Source: Burkholderiaceae bacterium (lineage in GTDB: Bacteria; Pseudomonadota; Gammaproteobacteria; Burkholderiales; Burkholderiaceae_C). Taken from it: a stretch of 18,175 bases of DNA. The translations under genes were made by a program, and so were the position numbers. Of the stretch, positions 14,324-18,175 are shown in pieces. The notes beneath the pieces were generated by a model. The model ran no database searches and had not been told where the DNA came from. It was given only the letters and a program-made list of their open reading frames with translations. Where the stretch lies: NCBI GenBank assembly GCA_023268425.1, contig JALRFN010000033.1, positions 1 through 18,175 on the forward strand, given 5' to 3'. Positions within the stretch are counted from its first letter, which is position 1, and each line of letters opens with the position of its first letter.

Positions 14324-14333
14324 ATTTATGACA
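14324..14333 (-). promoter_or_regulatory. Weak candidate extended -10 for the mla operon
   Basis: On the minus strand TGTCATAAAT resembles an extended -10 (TG, one base, then CATAAA, which matches TATAAT at four of six positions). No good -35 is seen. A promoter must exist somewhere in the 80 nt between the gltD terminator and mlaF unless readthrough supplies transcription; this is the best site I see. Confidence 0.2.
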
Positions 14334-14362
14334 CCAAATGATAAGGGAAGACCCTGACGGGG

Positions 14363-14393
14363 AAACAAAAACGCGGCCTCAAGGCCGCGTTTT
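14363..14393 (-). terminator. Intrinsic terminator after gltD
   Basis: A 7-bp GC stem (CGCGGCC / GGCCGCG, 14372-14378 and 14383-14389) around a 4-nt loop is extended by four A-T pairs to an 11-bp perfect stem. On the minus strand it is followed by TTTTTGTTT. It ends the gltBD transcript and separates it from the mla run. The A-T extension gives a T-run on the other strand too, so it could act in both directions. Confidence 0.92.
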
Positions 14394-14417
14394 CGTCACG
14401 TTTTTGCGACGCCGTGA

Positions 14418-15884
14418 TCAGCGCGGCAAATCCGTTGTGCCCATCAAGAACTCGTCGATGGCGCGTGCGGCTTGGCGACCCTCACGGATGGCCCAAACCA
14501 CCAAGCTCTGCCCTCGACGCATGTCACCTGCGGCGAAGACCTTGTCAACATTGGTCACATAGCCACCCTGCTCCTCGGTGCTGGCCGAGGCGTTGCCGCG
14601 GCCGTCTTTCTCGACACCAAAGGCATCCAAGACCTCGGCCATGGGGTTGGTGAAGCCCATGGCCAACAACACCAAATCAGCCTTGACCTCTTTTTCGCTG
14701 CCAGCGACTTCCACGAGTTTGCCGTCTTTGAACTCCACCTCAACCGTGGTCAAGGCTTTGACCTGACCGCCTTCACCAGAGAAGGATTTGGTCGACACCG
14801 AAAACTCACGCTCACAGCCCTCTTGGTGGCTGGAGCTGGTGCGCAATTTCAGCGGCCAATAAGGCCAAATCAAGGACTTGTTTTCCTTTTCTGGTGGCAT
14901 GGGCATGACTTCAAATTGCGTCACACTGGCGGCGCCGTGGCGGTTGCTGGTGCCCACGCAGTCGCTGCCGGTGTCGCCACCGCCAATGACGACCACATGT
15001 TTTCCTTTGGCGTCGATTTTGAGGTCCAGCGCGTCACCAGCCACTTCCTTGTTTTGACGCTGCAACAGCTCCAGCGCGAAATGGATGCCGCTCAACTCGC
15101 GCCCAGGCACAGGCAAGTCCCTGGGGTGCTCAGCGCCACCAGCCAACAACACCGCGTCAAACTCAGCCAAGACCGCATCTGCGGCCAAGGTCTCTTTGGA
15201 CCAGTTGGTGACCTTGCTGCCCTGGGGCCAAGCGCCGACCAGCACGCCCGTGCGGAAGGTCACGCCCTCGGCCTCCATCTGCTCGACCCGGCGATCGATG
15301 TGCGATTTTTCGAATTTGAAGTCGGGAATGCCGTAGCGCAGCAGGCCACCCACGCGATCGTTCTTTTCAAATACCGTAACGTCGTGACCGGCGCGCGCCA
15401 ACTGCTGCGCTGCCGCCATGCCGGCTGGACCCGAACCCACGACGGCCACCTTCTTGCCGGTTTTGACGGCCGAGACCTGTGGCGTTACCCAACCTTCGGC
15501 CCAGGCCCGATCGATGATGGCGTGCTCGATCGACTTGATGCCCACCGCGTCATTGTTGAAGTTGAGCGTACACGCCGCTTCGCAAGGTGCGGGACAAATG
15601 CGGCCCGTGAACTCAGGAAAATTGTTGGTCGAATGCAGCACCTCAATGGCTTGCCGCCATTGCTTGTTGTAGACCAAGTCATTGAAGTCCGGAATGATGT
15701 TGTTGACTGGGCAACCGTTGTTGCAAAACGGTGTGCCGCAATCCATGCAACGCGCGCCCTGTTGGGACGCCTGCGCCTCATCCAGCGTGATCACAAACTC
15801 TTTGTAGTGTTTGACGCGCTCAGCAACGGGCGCGTAGCCCTCTTCCAAGCGTTCGAATTCGAGAAAACCGGTTGTCTTGCCCAT
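14418..15884 (-). CDS. gltD: Glutamate synthase small subunit GltD
   Basis: Beta subunit of NADPH glutamate synthase: takes electrons from NADPH through FAD and passes them via 4Fe-4S clusters to GltB. It has 488 residues, normal for GltD. The N-terminal Fe-S region has C46, C49, C54 and C58 (RCMDCGTPFCNNGCP) and C97, C101 and C105 (ICPAPCEAAC). The FAD-binding GSGPAG is at 150-155 (VVGSGPAGMAAAQQLARAG), the NADPH-binding VIGGGDTGSDC is in the middle, and the C-terminal FAAGDMRRGQSLVVWAI completes the FAD site. The start at 15884 has AAAGGAAAA about 8 nt upstream. It lies 32 nt after gltB and ends before the strong terminator. Confidence 0.97.
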   Translation of the reverse strand: MGKTTGFLEFERLEEGYAPVAERVKHYKEFVITLDEAQASQQGARCMDCGTPFCNNGCPVNNIIPDFNDLVYNKQWRQAIEVLHSTNNFPEFTGRICPAPCEAACTLNFNNDAVGIKSIEHAIIDRAWAEGWVTPQVSAVKTGKKVAVVGSGPAGMAAAQQLARAGHDVTVFEKNDRVGGLLRYGIPDFKFEKSHIDRRVEQMEAEGVTFRTGVLVGAWPQGSKVTNWSKETLAADAVLAEFDAVLLAGGAEHPRDLPVPGRELSGIHFALELLQRQNKEVAGDALDLKIDAKGKHVVVIGGGDTGSDCVGTSNRHGAASVTQFEVMPMPPEKENKSLIWPYWPLKLRTSSSHQEGCEREFSVSTKSFSGEGGQVKALTTVEVEFKDGKLVEVAGSEKEVKADLVLLAMGFTNPMAEVLDAFGVEKDGRGNASASTEEQGGYVTNVDKVFAAGDMRRGQSLVVWAIREGRQAARAIDEFLMGTTDLPR

Positions 15885-15916
15885 GGTGTTTTCCTTTATC
15901 TCAATGCGACCGTGCT

Positions 15917-18175
<2,259 letters not shown>

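Overview
The window looks like an ordinary housekeeping segment of a betaproteobacterial chromosome (Burkholderiales, most likely Comamonadaceae). That placement rests on gene order (mlaFEDACB, ABC-2 pair, bolA, murA, hisG) and on protein features: short-form HisG, monofunctional HisB, a betaproteobacterial HisI, and MlaA encoded inside the mla operon. I cannot name the genus. Every convincing gene lies on the minus strand, so transcription runs from high to low coordinates. I saw no tRNA, rRNA, insertion sequence, phage gene or CRISPR array.

Region 1 (18175 down to 14363): the C-terminal half of gltB (cut by the window edge) and complete gltD, the two subunits of NADPH glutamate synthase. 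They end at a strong intrinsic terminator whose stem has an 11-bp perfect core. Region 2 (about 14345 to 10517): a short leader and mlaF-mlaE-mlaD-mlaA-mlaC-mlaB, the system that moves phospholipids between outer and inner membrane. Region 3 (10487 to 7271): a two-gene ABC-2 transporter (YadGH-like) of unknown substrate, a BolA/IbaG protein and murA, the first committed step of peptidoglycan synthesis. Region 4 (7274 to 305): hisG-hisD-hisC-hisB-hisH-hisA-hisF-hisI-hisE, followed by a small membrane protein (COG3671/DUF4870-like) that runs off the left edge.

From mlaF to the left edge the genes are tightly packed. Seven junctions are 4-nt ATGA/GTGA overlaps and no gap exceeds about 82 nt, so one long transcript or a set of nested transcripts is plausible. 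Envelope lipid transport, cell-wall precursor synthesis and histidine synthesis would then be physically linked. The his set lacks hisZ and a histinol-phosphate phosphatase gene, so both activities must be encoded elsewhere.

I did not find a clearly new system. The best second-look items are a 24-codon open frame that exactly bridges hisB and hisH with 4-nt overlaps at both ends, a perfect 9-bp hairpin just upstream of hisF, a small ORF and hairpin between hisF and hisI, a Gly/Ala-rich insertion in HisD, and the uncharacterised ABC-2 pair inside the mla-murA cluster.
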